NCBI RefSeq assembly: GCF_001971725.1
Contig: NZ_CP019388.1
Coordinates: 1,426,001-1,490,000, forward strand
Length of the DNA: 64,000 nucleotides
Reading direction: 5' to 3'
From: Winogradskyella sp. J14-2
Lineage (GTDB): Bacteria > Bacteroidota > Bacteroidia > Flavobacteriales > Flavobacteriaceae
Positions 34,375-42,782 of the stretch are shown piece after piece. Made by a program: the position numbers and the translations under genes. The notes beneath the pieces are model-generated. The model did no database searches. It worked only from the letters and a program-made list of their open reading frames with translations, and was not told where the DNA came from. Each line of letters starts with the position of its first letter. Positions within the stretch are counted from its first letter, which is position 1.

Positions 34375-35305
34375 CTTCGTCATTAAATTTAGAAAATTTG
34401 TTTGTTCCGTTTGATGCGTTATTAAAATTACTTTCAAAATCGTCTGTTGCGTCTTGATCTTGAAACTTATAACTTAACATTTTGTAATACAATTTTGCAG
34501 CTAAAAAGTCTGAGGACTTTTCGTTTTCATTTGGGCAGAGCTCAACAATATCAAAACCTACAACGTTCTTTTCTTCAAACACTTGTTTTAAAAACTCTAG
34601 CGTTTCGTAAAACAACAAACCTCCAGGCTCTGGTGTACCAGTACTTGGCATTATTGAAGGATCAAAAGCATCTAAATCAAAAGTAATAAAAACATTTTCT
34701 GTCATTTGATCTATTGCAGAATCCATCCAGCTATCATCTACAGCCATCTCATGCGCAAAATATGTCTTTTCTTCGTCCATTACTGTCTTCTCAATAGCAT
34801 CCATAGAACGAATACCAACCTGAATAAGGTTTGTGGTTTGGCTCGCCTCATACACAGCACAAGCATGGTTACATTTAGAACCTTCATAACTTTCGCGAAG
34901 ATCTGCATGCGCATCGATATGTAATACGGTTAAATCTTCAAACATTTCGTTGAAAGCTCTAATAGTACCAATAGATATTGAATGCTCACCACCAAAAACA
35001 GTTACAAATTTGTTCTTTTTTATAAACTTTTTGGTTGCTTGGTGCACTGCTTCTACCATTGCTTCTGGCGATGCATTTTCTGTTACTGCATCTGCTAAGT
35101 GAATACCCTGAAGGTACACCTCAGAATCTGTTTCGATATCGTACAACTCCATGTTTTCTGAAGCGTGTAAAAATGCTTCTGGACCTTTATCTGCTCCTTT
35201 TTGCCATGTACTTGTACCATCGTAAGGTACTGGGATTAAAACAATCTTTGATTGATCTAATTTTGAATGCTCTGCTGGAATGCCAGCGTAAGTTTTTGTG
35301 TTCAT
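34364..35305 (-). CDS. speB: Agmatinase (ureohydrolase family)
   Basis: 313-residue ureohydrolase that converts agmatine to putrescine and urea. The manganese ligands appear in the usual order: GGEHSISIG (His, about 105), DAHADLR (about 128-134) and FDLDAFDPS (about 212-220). DLRESYEGSKCNHACA fits agmatinase rather than arginase, which has DxHxDxN. The C-terminal tail is longer than usual and acidic. It sits 111 bp downstream of the arginine decarboxylase gene and overlaps the DHS-like gene by 11 bp, so the pathway arginine to agmatine to putrescine to polyamine is encoded in order. Confidence 0.9.
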   Translation of the reverse strand: MNTKTYAGIPAEHSKLDQSKIVLIPVPYDGTSTWQKGADKGPEAFLHASENMELYDIETDSEVYLQGIHLADAVTENASPEAMVEAVHQATKKFIKKNKFVTVFGGEHSISIGTIRAFNEMFEDLTVLHIDAHADLRESYEGSKCNHACAVYEASQTTNLIQVGIRSMDAIEKTVMDEEKTYFAHEMAVDDSWMDSAIDQMTENVFITFDLDAFDPSIMPSTGTPEPGGLLFYETLEFLKQVFEEKNVVGFDIVELCPNENEKSSDFLAAKLYYKMLSYKFQDQDATDDFESNFNNASNGTNKFSKFNDEDEY

Positions 35306-35378
35306 TTTTTTAATTCCTGAAAGGGAAATTTGTTATTTATTCTTGTTGTTTAATTATTATTTTTGGGCTTCGATAGCA

Positions 35379-35400
35379 CTTCGACAAGCTCAGTGTGACA
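35379..35400 (+). repeat. Intergenic copy of the TTCGACAAGCTCAG dispersed element
   Basis: The block CTTCGACAAGCTCAGTGTGA lies in the 111-bp gap between speA and speB. The motif TTCGACAAGCTCAGTGTGACA recurs widely in flavobacterial genomes (from memory). The same core is found at 30548 and 30572 in this window. Confidence 0.6.
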
Positions 35401-35416
35401 CCTTTGCCTTTATACT

Positions 35417-36808
35417 TTAATATCCTAAAATATTTAGTAAATCTTCACTTTTTTGTTGTTCTGCGAAAACTTCTGTTGTTAAGTTTCCGTTATCATCGCG
35501 TTGTATTAGTATATGTTTTGGACTTGGTATTAAACAGTGCTGCAATCCGCCAAAACCACCAATGGTTTCTTGATAGGCTCCAGTATTAAAGAAACCTATA
35601 TACAATGGTTTGTCTTTGTGATACTTTGGCAAGTAAATAGCATTGACATGTTGCTCGCTATTGTAATAATCATCACTATCGCAAGTTAGTCCTCCTAATA
35701 AGACACGCTCATAACTATCTTGCCAACGATTTATAGGTAGCATAATAAAGCGCTTATTTATTGCCCAAGAATCTGGTAGTGTTGTAATGAAAGATGAATT
35801 GATCATGTTCCACTTTTCGCGATCGTTTTGTTGCTTTTGGTAAAGTACTTTGTAAATGGCTCCACCACTTTCGCCAACTGTAAAACTTCCAAACTCCGTA
35901 AAAATATGTGGTACATCAACCTCTTCTTCCTCGCAAACGGTTTTTATTTGGTTTACAATTTCATCTACCATATAGGCATAATCAAAATCGAAAGCCAGTG
36001 AGTTTTTAATAGGGAAGCCTCCTCCAATATTTAAACTATCTAAAGATGGACAAATCTTTTTTAAAGAGGTGTATACCTTTAGACATTTTGTAAGCTCGTT
36101 CCAGTAGTAAGCATTATCTCTAATACCAGTATTGATAAAGAAGTGTAACATCTTAAGCTCTACTTGCTCATTATTCTGAATTTGGTTTTTGTAAAATGGC
36201 ACAATGTTTCTGTAACCAATACCAAGGCGTGAGGTGTAAAACTCAAACTTTGGCTCTTCTTCAGACGCAATTCTTATACCTACTTTAAACTTGCCGTTGA
36301 TTTCTTCTGTAAGCAAATCTAACTCTTCGTAGTTATCTATAATTGGTATACAGTTCTGATGACCTCCGTTTATTAAATCGGCAATATTATTAATGTACTT
36401 TTCGCGCTTAAAACCGTTACTGATTACAAAGGTTTTGTCTGTGATTTTACCTTCTTTTTTAAGGCTGTTTACAATATCAATATCAAAAGCCGAGGAGGTT
36501 TCAATATGTATGTCGTTTTTTAAACCTTCGTCTAAAACATGTTTAAAGTGCGAGCTCTTAGTGCAGTAGCAATAATTGTAGGTTGCCTTATAATTGTGCT
36601 TGGCAAAAGCATCTGCAAACCATGTTTTGGCGCGCTGAATGTTGTTAGAAATTTGTGGTAAATAGGTGAACTTTAGTGGTGCACCATACTCGGCTATCAA
36701 TTGCATGAGGTCTATGCCATGAAATTGAAGTGCGTTGTCCTCTAGATAAAATTCTTCTTGTGGAAAATAAAAGGATTGATCTACAAGATCAATGTATTTA
36801 GTATTCAT
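35417..36808 (-). CDS. speA: Arginine decarboxylase, Bacteroidota PLP fold-III type
   Basis: 463-residue PLP-dependent decarboxylase of the alanine-racemase fold, shorter than the 658-residue E. coli SpeA. The likely PLP lysine sits in YNYCYCTKSSHF (about residue 80), the glycine-rich phosphate loop is LNIGGGFPI, and FTEFGSFTVGESGG and GGLTCDSDDYY close the active site; the C-terminal part includes GAYQETIGGFGG. It would make agmatine for the agmatinase next to it. It is the first gene of the minus-strand polyamine operon, with a candidate promoter at 36850-36881. Confidence 0.87.
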   Translation of the reverse strand: MNTKYIDLVDQSFYFPQEEFYLEDNALQFHGIDLMQLIAEYGAPLKFTYLPQISNNIQRAKTWFADAFAKHNYKATYNYCYCTKSSHFKHVLDEGLKNDIHIETSSAFDIDIVNSLKKEGKITDKTFVISNGFKREKYINNIADLINGGHQNCIPIIDNYEELDLLTEEINGKFKVGIRIASEEEPKFEFYTSRLGIGYRNIVPFYKNQIQNNEQVELKMLHFFINTGIRDNAYYWNELTKCLKVYTSLKKICPSLDSLNIGGGFPIKNSLAFDFDYAYMVDEIVNQIKTVCEEEEVDVPHIFTEFGSFTVGESGGAIYKVLYQKQQNDREKWNMINSSFITTLPDSWAINKRFIMLPINRWQDSYERVLLGGLTCDSDDYYNSEQHVNAIYLPKYHKDKPLYIGFFNTGAYQETIGGFGGLQHCLIPSPKHILIQRDDNGNLTTEVFAEQQKSEDLLNILGY

Positions 36809-36849
36809 TATTGTTTAATTCTCGTTTGTTTTCAGAAAAAATAAAGGTA

Positions 36850-36881
36850 TAAAGTTATATTCAAAATTAATGTTAACTCAA
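36850..36881 (-). promoter_or_regulatory. Candidate promoter of the polyamine operon
   Basis: On the minus strand TTG (36881-36879), a 21-bp spacer and TAACTTTA (36857-36850) resemble TTG-N(17-23)-TAnnTTTG with one mismatch, about 42 bp upstream of the speA ATG. Confidence 0.4.
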
Positions 36882-37365
36882 TATCAAATCTGAAATTGGT
36901 TTTGCGTAGTAGGCATAAAACCAAAAATGTGCTGGCTGGCAGCAATTAGAGAAACGGAAGTTAGCTTTAAATTTCGGACACTTATCTTATAAGCAGCTTT
37001 TGAGTATGACTTCCTAATTTTCAAAAGCCCGAACGTAAAAACAGATTTCAATGTGTTCAGCTAAACTTAGAATCTGTTGTGTTAATGATTCTAAATTTTG
37101 GGACAAATGTATAGTATTTTTTAATACACAAAACAATTTTATTGTTTTTTTAAAAAAACATAACAGACTAACAAACAATGTTTTAGATTTTTTAGTTTAA
37201 ATATATTGCGATTTTATTGTCCTCTACTAGAAATATTGCGCTTGCAAAGTGCTGTATAATGCCCAGATAATTAAATAATTGTAATGCTTAAAAAAGGCTG
37301 TAAATCTGTACAGTATAATACACTGCTTTTTGCTAATTTTATAGCAAACTATTTAAGAAACATAC
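36882..37365. other. Gene-free 484-bp stretch between speA and sulfotransferase
   Basis: No ORF, RNA gene or repeat element is supportable here. It is AT-rich with many A/T runs. A short hairpin-like palindrome (TTGCTA, six-base loop, TAGCAA) at 37330-37347 sits 18 bp before the sulfotransferase start and includes a TAATTTTA box. Reverse-strand translation of about 36900-37030 gives a short open stretch with no clear start. Confidence 0.5.
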
Positions 37366-38130
37366 ATGATAAATAAACTAAAGTCTATTTACTCTAAACT
37401 ATTAAGTTTTAAGTACAGAACAACAAATAAACTATTTGGTAACAAGGACTACAAGAAGTTTGTAATAATAAGCACTTCTAGAACAGGGTCAACATTAGTA
37501 ATGGCTCTTTTAAATAACCACAAAAATGTGATTTGTGATGGAGAGTTATTTAAAAATTTAAATGGCAAGAGCTGTAAACATGTATGGAATGATTTTTTTA
37601 ACCACAAACCAAAAGATACACAGCAGGTAGGGTTTAAGCTTTTTTATTCTCATCCAAGAGATGATGATAAAACCGTTTGGGATATTATTAAACAAGACAA
37701 GAGCATTAAAATTATACATCTAATGAGAAGAAATATTTTAAGAATTTTTCTTTCCCAAAGGATAGGTATTAAAACAAAACGTTGGACAGAAAATGTAAAT
37801 AGACCTCATAACATTTCTTTAGAATCTAAAAAAGTAGATGTTGACTATAAAGAATGTACAGAAGCATTTAATAAAATTACCGACTACCAGAATAAAACAA
37901 AGCAAATGTTTAAAGAACATGACTACTTAGAAGTATATTACGAAGATATTGTTAACGATAGAGAATCTGAATTAGACAAGATATTTGATTTTTTAGATGT
38001 TGAAAAAATGCAAGTGACAGCTAATAATAAGAAACAAAATCCCGAACGTATTGATGAGCTTATTAACAACTATGAGGAATTGAAAAACAAGTTTACCAAC
38101 ACCAAATGGGAATATTTATTTGAAAATTAA
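37366..38130 (+). CDS. Sulfotransferase-family protein
   Basis: 254-residue cytoplasmic protein of the P-loop sulfotransferase family, which moves sulfate from PAPS to an acceptor. The 5'-phosphosulfate-binding motif is visible as FVIISTSRTGSTLVMALL (about 31-48), and the 3'-phosphate-binding region as IIHLMRRNILRIFLSQRIG (about 117-135). A helix EVYYEDIVNDRESELDKIFDFL near the C-terminus is the usual dimer/acceptor region. The acceptor (lipid, surface glycan or small molecule) is unknown. Codon use is rich in Lys/Asn/AAA, more AT-biased than its neighbours, compatible with recent acquisition. Confidence 0.83.
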   Translation: MINKLKSIYSKLLSFKYRTTNKLFGNKDYKKFVIISTSRTGSTLVMALLNNHKNVICDGELFKNLNGKSCKHVWNDFFNHKPKDTQQVGFKLFYSHPRDDDKTVWDIIKQDKSIKIIHLMRRNILRIFLSQRIGIKTKRWTENVNRPHNISLESKKVDVDYKECTEAFNKITDYQNKTKQMFKEHDYLEVYYEDIVNDRESELDKIFDFLDVEKMQVTANNKKQNPERIDELINNYEELKNKFTNTKWEYLFEN

Positions 38131-38142
38131 ATGTGTGCAAAT

Positions 38143-38183
38143 ACAGTAAACGGCATATACTAAAATATTAAACAGTTTACTGT
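38143..38183 (+). other. Inverted repeat after the sulfotransferase gene
   Basis: ACAGTAAAC and GTTTACTGT are perfect 9-bp arms separated by 23 bases, starting 12 bases after the sulfotransferase stop and followed by TTCCCTATTTTT. It could be a weak terminator or an mRNA-stabilising stem; the loop is long for an intrinsic terminator. Confidence 0.35.
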
Positions 38184-38293
38184 TTCCCTATTTTTAATAG
38201 CCTCTTTACTCAACCAAAGGTACTAATAACTCAAACATGTTTTATATCTTTAAACAAACACTTTAGCTTAGTGGTAAACAAAATACTGATATT

Positions 38294-38710
38294 ATGAATA
38301 CACAAACACTAACACAAGAAAACACCATCAAAACTTTTAGTTTTTTAATGATTTTTATGATGAGTTTATTTTCAGTAAACATTACTTTTGGACAAACAAC
38401 CCAAGCCACACAACAACGAACCATAAAAGGATTAGTCTCTAATGAAGATGGTCCGTTGCCTGGTGCTAACATTACATTAGATGGCACAAGAGTTGGTGCC
38501 ATAACAGACGATGACGGTAAGTTTACCTTTCCAAAGCAATTAAAAACTGGAGATGTTTTAGTCTTTAGCTATCTTGGCTACGTTTCGCAAAAGGTCTCTA
38601 TTACTGATAAAACAAGCTTTATTACCTTAGAACTTACACCAGATATGGTAGAGATGATTGGTGCGGTAGACGCTAACAAACCTTACAAATCAAAACGTAA
38701 AAACAACTAA
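38294..38710 (+). CDS. Small CarboxypepD_reg-like domain protein
   Basis: 138 residues: an amphipathic N-terminal region (NTIKTFSFLMIFMMSLFSVN) acting as a signal or anchor, then one CarboxypepD_reg-like beta-sandwich (RTIKGLVSNEDGPLPGANI, VGAITDDDGKFTF, DVLVFSYLGYVSQKV), then a basic tail (KPYKSKRKNN). It is like the first domain of a SusC receptor standing alone, with no plug or barrel behind it. A TATCTTTA box lies upstream. It is 9 bp before the transglutaminase-like gene. Confidence 0.8.
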   Translation: MNTQTLTQENTIKTFSFLMIFMMSLFSVNITFGQTTQATQQRTIKGLVSNEDGPLPGANITLDGTRVGAITDDDGKFTFPKQLKTGDVLVFSYLGYVSQKVSITDKTSFITLELTPDMVEMIGAVDANKPYKSKRKNN

Positions 38711-38719
38711 CTGTAAGCT

Positions 38720-39739
38720 TTGCTCAAAACGTTTCAACTATTATTGCTTTTAATAAGTTTAGCTAGACTAAATGCTCAAATAAAAGACTTTAGCCATCTA
38801 AATTTTAAAAAGGCAGACAGTATTGCCTTGGCTTTAAAAGATGAAACTCTTACAAATCTACCTGAACTTTCTTTTAAACTTACCTATGCACTAAATACAG
38901 ATGCTGAAAAATTTCGAGCTATTTACAGATGGGTTTGCGACAATATTGCTAATGATTATTCGCTCTATCTAAAAAATGATAGACAGCGACAACGTTTTAA
39001 AGACGATAGCCTAAAGCTTGACGCGTGGAATATAAAATTTAGAACTGTACTCTTTAAAAGATTACTTAAGAAAAAACGAACGATCTGCACAGGTTATGCC
39101 TATTTGCTAAAAAATCTGGCTGACTTTGCAAATCTAAAATGCGAAATTGTACAAGGGTTTGGGCGTGTAAGTACAACAAATGTTGAAACTTTAGATTTAC
39201 CCAATCACTCATGGAATGTCGTAAACCTCAATGGCAAATGGTATTTGTGCGATCCAACTTGGGCTAGTGGTATTCCTAACCCTATTACTAATAAATTTAC
39301 TTTTACTTATAATGATGGTTTCTTCTTAGCCAACCCAAAGTTATTTGCTGTAAATCATTTTCCTATTGACCAACGCTGGTGGTTATTAGATGATAAAGAG
39401 ATCCCTTCGTTTGATGCTTTTTTAAAAGCACCTATTCTGTACGGTAATGCATACAAACACCTTGAGTTGCATAGTTTACCTCAGCAAATGCACCACCATA
39501 TAAAGCAACACGAAAAAGTAATTTTTAAGTATCAATTAAAAAACAACCTAAAGGCAAAAGATGTAAAACTTGGTTTTGATAACGGTTTTAGTACTTGGAA
39601 AGACCAACCTACTTCAATTTTTATTAACGGTAAATCTCTAGAATTTGAACATCAGTTTAACCAAACAGGATTTTATGATGTACACTTATACATTCACAAT
39701 GAGTTAATCTCTACGTATACTGTAGACGTTAAAAAGTGA
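38720..39739 (+). CDS. Exported transglutaminase-like (papain-fold) protein
   Basis: 339 residues from a TTG start; the signal peptide MLKTFQLLLLLISLARLNAQ supports it. The central domain (about 50-200) has a transglutaminase-like triad: Cys in RTICTGYAYLL, His in LPNHSWNVV and Asp in WYLCDPTW. The C-terminal ~120 residues look like an Ig-like beta domain. Exported transglutaminase-like proteins process or crosslink cell-wall or extracellular peptides; the substrate is unknown. The gene ends against the convergent pseudouridine-synthase-like gene with no gap. Confidence 0.8.
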   Translation: MLKTFQLLLLLISLARLNAQIKDFSHLNFKKADSIALALKDETLTNLPELSFKLTYALNTDAEKFRAIYRWVCDNIANDYSLYLKNDRQRQRFKDDSLKLDAWNIKFRTVLFKRLLKKKRTICTGYAYLLKNLADFANLKCEIVQGFGRVSTTNVETLDLPNHSWNVVNLNGKWYLCDPTWASGIPNPITNKFTFTYNDGFFLANPKLFAVNHFPIDQRWWLLDDKEIPSFDAFLKAPILYGNAYKHLELHSLPQQMHHHIKQHEKVIFKYQLKNNLKAKDVKLGFDNGFSTWKDQPTSIFINGKSLEFEHQFNQTGFYDVHLYIHNELISTYTVDVKK

Positions 39740-40579
39740 TTATAACATCTTTAAGGTATTAATCTCCTGTTCTGTAAGATGCTTCCAATGACCTCTCGGA
39801 ATGTCTTTTTTGGTTAAATGACCTATAGCCACGCAGTCTATCTTAACCAAATCGTATTTAAAGGTTTCAAAAATGGTTCTAAGTATTGAGTTTCCGGTGT
39901 TTTTAATCTTTATACCAATATTGTTTTTTGGTTCTCCTTCAATATAACTTATCTCTTCAACCGTGATTAAATTACCATCTACATTAAAGCCTTCTTGAAT
40001 CTTCTTTAAATCCTCATACTTTAGGTTTCTATCCAACTCTACTTGAAATAATCGTGCTACACCATTTTTAGAATTAGTAAACTTTTGTACTACTTTGTCA
40101 TCATTAGTAAATAGTAAAAGACCAAGCGAGTTTCTACCCAAACGTCCTATTGGCCTAATGTTAGCATTGGTTGCATTAGCTACTAAATCCATAACAGTTC
40201 TACCTTTGCCCTCTGCTGTAGTTGTGGCAAATCCTTTAGGCTTGTTTAGTAATACATACACTTTTGGCTCTGGTGCAATACGCTGTCCATCAAAACGTAC
40301 ATCGTCTGTACGTTTTACTTTGTAGCCCATTTCGGTCACTACCTTGCCATTAACAGTTACCAAGCCTATGGCTATATTTTCATCGGCTTCTCTACGCGAA
40401 CATATACCAGAATTGGCAATATACTTATTTAAGCGAATTTCATCTGGATTTGATGCTGTATTTGGTTTTGATTTCTTTTTGAAAGGAGCATTACCTCTAG
40501 CAAAACTTTTTGATTTGCTGTTAGCTTGTCCTCTTCCTGAAGCTTTTCCTTTCCCCTTGCTATCTTGATGTCTGCTCAT
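39740..40579 (-). CDS. RsuA/RluB-family pseudouridine synthase lacking the catalytic Asp
   Basis: 279 residues from ATG 40579 (MSRHQDSK). Order: basic low-complexity N-terminus (about 1-45), S4 RNA-binding domain (IRLNKYIANSGICSRREA, about 48-65), then the synthase domain (KVYVLLNKPKGFATT). The family's catalytic motif GRLD is GRLG here: codon 148 (40136-40138) is GGT, not GAT. The later Arg-rich motif, NRVVRRIFE in relatives I remember, reads NSILRTIFE. Family members need that Asp to form pseudouridine, so this protein is probably inactive or recruited for RNA binding. Upstream lies the terminator at 40609. Confidence 0.85.
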   Translation of the reverse strand: MSRHQDSKGKGKASGRGQANSKSKSFARGNAPFKKKSKPNTASNPDEIRLNKYIANSGICSRREADENIAIGLVTVNGKVVTEMGYKVKRTDDVRFDGQRIAPEPKVYVLLNKPKGFATTTAEGKGRTVMDLVANATNANIRPIGRLGRNSLGLLLFTNDDKVVQKFTNSKNGVARLFQVELDRNLKYEDLKKIQEGFNVDGNLITVEEISYIEGEPKNNIGIKIKNTGNSILRTIFETFKYDLVKIDCVAIGHLTKKDIPRGHWKHLTEQEINTLKML

Positions 40580-40608
40580 ATTAAAATTTTTGGCAAAGGT
40601 ATAATAAA

Positions 40609-40630
40609 AAAGAGAGCCTAAGCTCTCTTT
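40609..40630 (-). terminator. Terminator upstream of the pseudouridine-synthase-like gene
   Basis: AAAGAGAGC and GCTCTCTTT pair around a 4-base loop; on the minus strand the stem is followed by TTATTAT. It should end transcription of the frameshifted gene at 40660-41378 before the next gene. Confidence 0.65.
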
Positions 40631-40659
40631 CATTAACATTTACATAATCTAATTTCTTT

Positions 40660-41378
40660 TTAAAAAAAGAATTTTTGAATAGTTACAGTTACAAAGAAAA
40701 CACCCACACCCAATAAAGCTAAACTTTTCAATTTAGCTTTTTTAAACTTTTCAGGTGACTTCAAATAATTATATAAGCCAATCACTATAAGGATTGAAAA
40801 GTATATCGACATTATAAGATAAAACCATTTCATAATAAATCTATTTTTACCCCACATACAATGAGCAAAATCTGCTACAATTAGTGCTGCACCAATCCAC
40901 GCTAAAGTCCTTGTTGCAACTCTTCCTACTGCTCTCAAAAGTGCTCTTCTGTTAGAAAAAGAATTCCAAAACCCTGGTGAAACGCATCTAAACCTGTAGC
41001 TCGTAATAAACAATCGACCGCATCAGCTTTTTGGAGAGAAGAAGATCCTTCGTACTCGACTATTCCCATGGAAAGATACAAAATCTCAGGATTGTCCAAA
41101 CTACCAAACTCATCAATAATTTCTTGATTACTAATACCCTCACTATTAAGCAACTTAATTGTTTCATTTATCACAGGCATAAGTATAGTTTTAGATTGAT
41201 TCTCATCCCAACTAGCCACATTTGAAAAATCGATTTTTTTAATCTCGTCTTCAATGTTTATTACATTGGATTTAGCAAAAACTTCTTCGCTAATGATTTG
41301 TTCATTTAAATTTACTTCTTCTTTTGAACATGAGGCGAAAATCAATAGAACAACTAATAAATTACTGATTTTTTTCAT
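40660..41378 (-). pseudogene. Frameshifted lipoprotein gene with membrane-helix C-terminus
   Basis: A lipoprotein frame starts at 41378 (lipobox FASC, Cys at 17) and stops at 40935 after GFGILFLTEEHF. In the overlapping second frame the sequence continues as NRRALLRAVGRVATRTLAWIGAALIVADFAHCMW, a plausible continuation of the same protein in that it follows a Cys-containing helix (VDCLLRATGLDAF). One missing T in the run CTTTTTCT near 40953 would restore the frame. The second frame also holds an in-frame ATG at 40833 starting a 57-residue stretch with two membrane helices, so part of it could be a separate gene. No known function. Confidence 0.55.
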
Positions 41379-41496
41379 AATACCATTTGTTTTAAAGATT
41401 AATAATGGAATAAAATTAGTGCCATTTTTTATGCGTTCTAATTCAGTGATTGAATATAATTAATCTATTTTTGAATTTAATCTTAAATAAATGTGA

Positions 41497-41841
41497 ATGA
41501 ATAGATTAATAGGAATAAAAATCAAGAAACTTAGAACGGATCAAAACTATTCACAGGAAGAAGTTGCTGATATGCTTAACGTCTCTTAGGCTACTTATAG
41601 CAGGATAGAAAACGGCAGCACAAGTGCTTGGATAAATTATATTGATTGATTAAGTGAGCTTTACAACATAGCTATTGACGATTTCCTAAAACTAGATAAG
41701 ATTATTCCTCAAAATCAATCTGAAGAGGATAGCTTAATGAACAGGCTTATTGAACAATATGAAACAAGATTAAAAGAAAAAGATATCTTAATTAGAGACT
41801 TAAACAATAGAATAGACAAACTCATCGATAAAATCAATTAA
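41497..41841 (+). pseudogene. XRE-type HTH regulator with two nonsense codons
   Basis: Reading from ATG 41497 gives a Cro/C1-type helix-turn-helix (KIKKLRTDQNYSQEEVADML, NVS) broken by TAG at 41587-41589 and by TGA at 41647-41649, then reopening to TAA at 41841. The sequence around the first stop, NVS-stop-ATYSRIENG, is the recognition helix of an HTH protein with Q or a similar residue replaced. Downstream the frame stays coding-like (LSELYNIAIDDFLKLDKI, and a charged coiled-coil tail). Only 114 codons. It is not translated as a whole unless it reads through stops. The end overlaps the nitrilase gene by 8 bp, tail to tail. Confidence 0.8.
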
Positions 41842-42781
41842 TCTCAACTGTAGTCTGTCGTTCTCTATTAACTATGAGTTTTGTAACATCTGGTCTGGAG
41901 TAATGTCCTACAGGATCAAAATTTTGCCGTTCTTCCAATACACGATTATAATCTATCGTATGAATAATTAAGCCCTCTGTATTCAAAACAGGTTCTACGA
42001 CCCATTCACCATCCGGACCAGCAATACAACTGCCACCATTTGCTAAAGTTTCTGGTGCGTTTTTTAGAATCTTATCTAAGTGTGGTGTATCCTTTGGGAA
42101 GTCGGTTCGGGACATTAAACTTGAGACGGAAACAACAAAAGACCTAGATTCTCGTGCAATAAAACGTGTAATGTCTTTGGTATTATGGTCACTTCCTGGC
42201 CAGACTGCAATATGTAAATTTTCTCCTTGACCGTACAATGCTGTCCTTGGCAGTGGCATCCAGTTTTCCCAACAATTTAAACCACCAACCGTAAAAGCTT
42301 TTAAAGGATGAACCTGTAAACCGTTACCATCACCAGGCGCCCAAGTTAAACGCTCATCATATGTTGGTTGTAATTTTCTATGTGCAGATTTTATTTCTCC
42401 ATGTTCATTAATATAAACCAATGATGCGTATATACTGTGTCCTCCACGATCTAATGGTCTTTCAATTATACCCAAATAAATGGCTATACTATAGTCTTTT
42501 GCTAACTGACAGACTGTATTTAATTCACCTTTTTCAATACAAATGGAATTATTTACATAATGCGCGTGTAATTCTTTATTAACATCTGTGTTCCATTCTG
42601 ATCCACCTGTTAATGCTAACCAAAAAGGGTAACCTGGTAGTAAAGCTTCACCAAAGACTATGAGTTCACATTTTTCTTCTGCAGCTTCTTTAATTGAGGC
42701 TTCAATCTTTTTTAAGGTAGCACTTTTATCTAACCATACAGGTGATATTTGCGCCATAGCAATCTTTAGTTTAGAATTCAT
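41834..42781 (-). CDS. Nitrilase-family C-N hydrolase
   Basis: 315-residue member of the nitrilase branch of the carbon-nitrogen hydrolase superfamily. The Glu-Lys-Cys triad is complete: FGEALLPG (Glu about 45), HRKLQPT (Lys about 130) and GGLNCWENW (Cys about 165). The aliphatic/aromatic nitrilase signature GLNCWENWMPL is well kept, so it likely turns a nitrile to an acid; cyanide hydratase activity is the alternative. It is on the minus strand, two bases after the UbiA gene ends. Its presence between UbiA and the pseudouridine-synthase-like gene looks like an insertion, next to two decayed genes. Confidence 0.88.
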   Translation of the reverse strand: MNSKLKIAMAQISPVWLDKSATLKKIEASIKEAAEEKCELIVFGEALLPGYPFWLALTGGSEWNTDVNKELHAHYVNNSICIEKGELNTVCQLAKDYSIAIYLGIIERPLDRGGHSIYASLVYINEHGEIKSAHRKLQPTYDERLTWAPGDGNGLQVHPLKAFTVGGLNCWENWMPLPRTALYGQGENLHIAVWPGSDHNTKDITRFIARESRSFVVSVSSLMSRTDFPKDTPHLDKILKNAPETLANGGSCIAGPDGEWVVEPVLNTEGLIIHTIDYNRVLEERQNFDPVGHYSRPDVTKLIVNRERQTTVEIN

Positions 42782-42782
42782 T

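Noticed and set aside
40095..40568. Plus-strand ORFs opposite the pseudouridine-synthase-like gene
   Set aside because: Shadows of the minus-strand gene; their translations show no recognisable domain.
40935..41013. Programmed -1 frameshift in the lipoprotein gene
   Set aside because: The run CTTTTTCT is not in the phase of a canonical slippery heptamer; a plain indel is simpler.
41587..41649. Recoding of TAG and TGA as amino acids in the HTH gene
   Set aside because: No selenocysteine- or pyrrolysine-type context is visible; two different stops in a conserved helix fit decay better.
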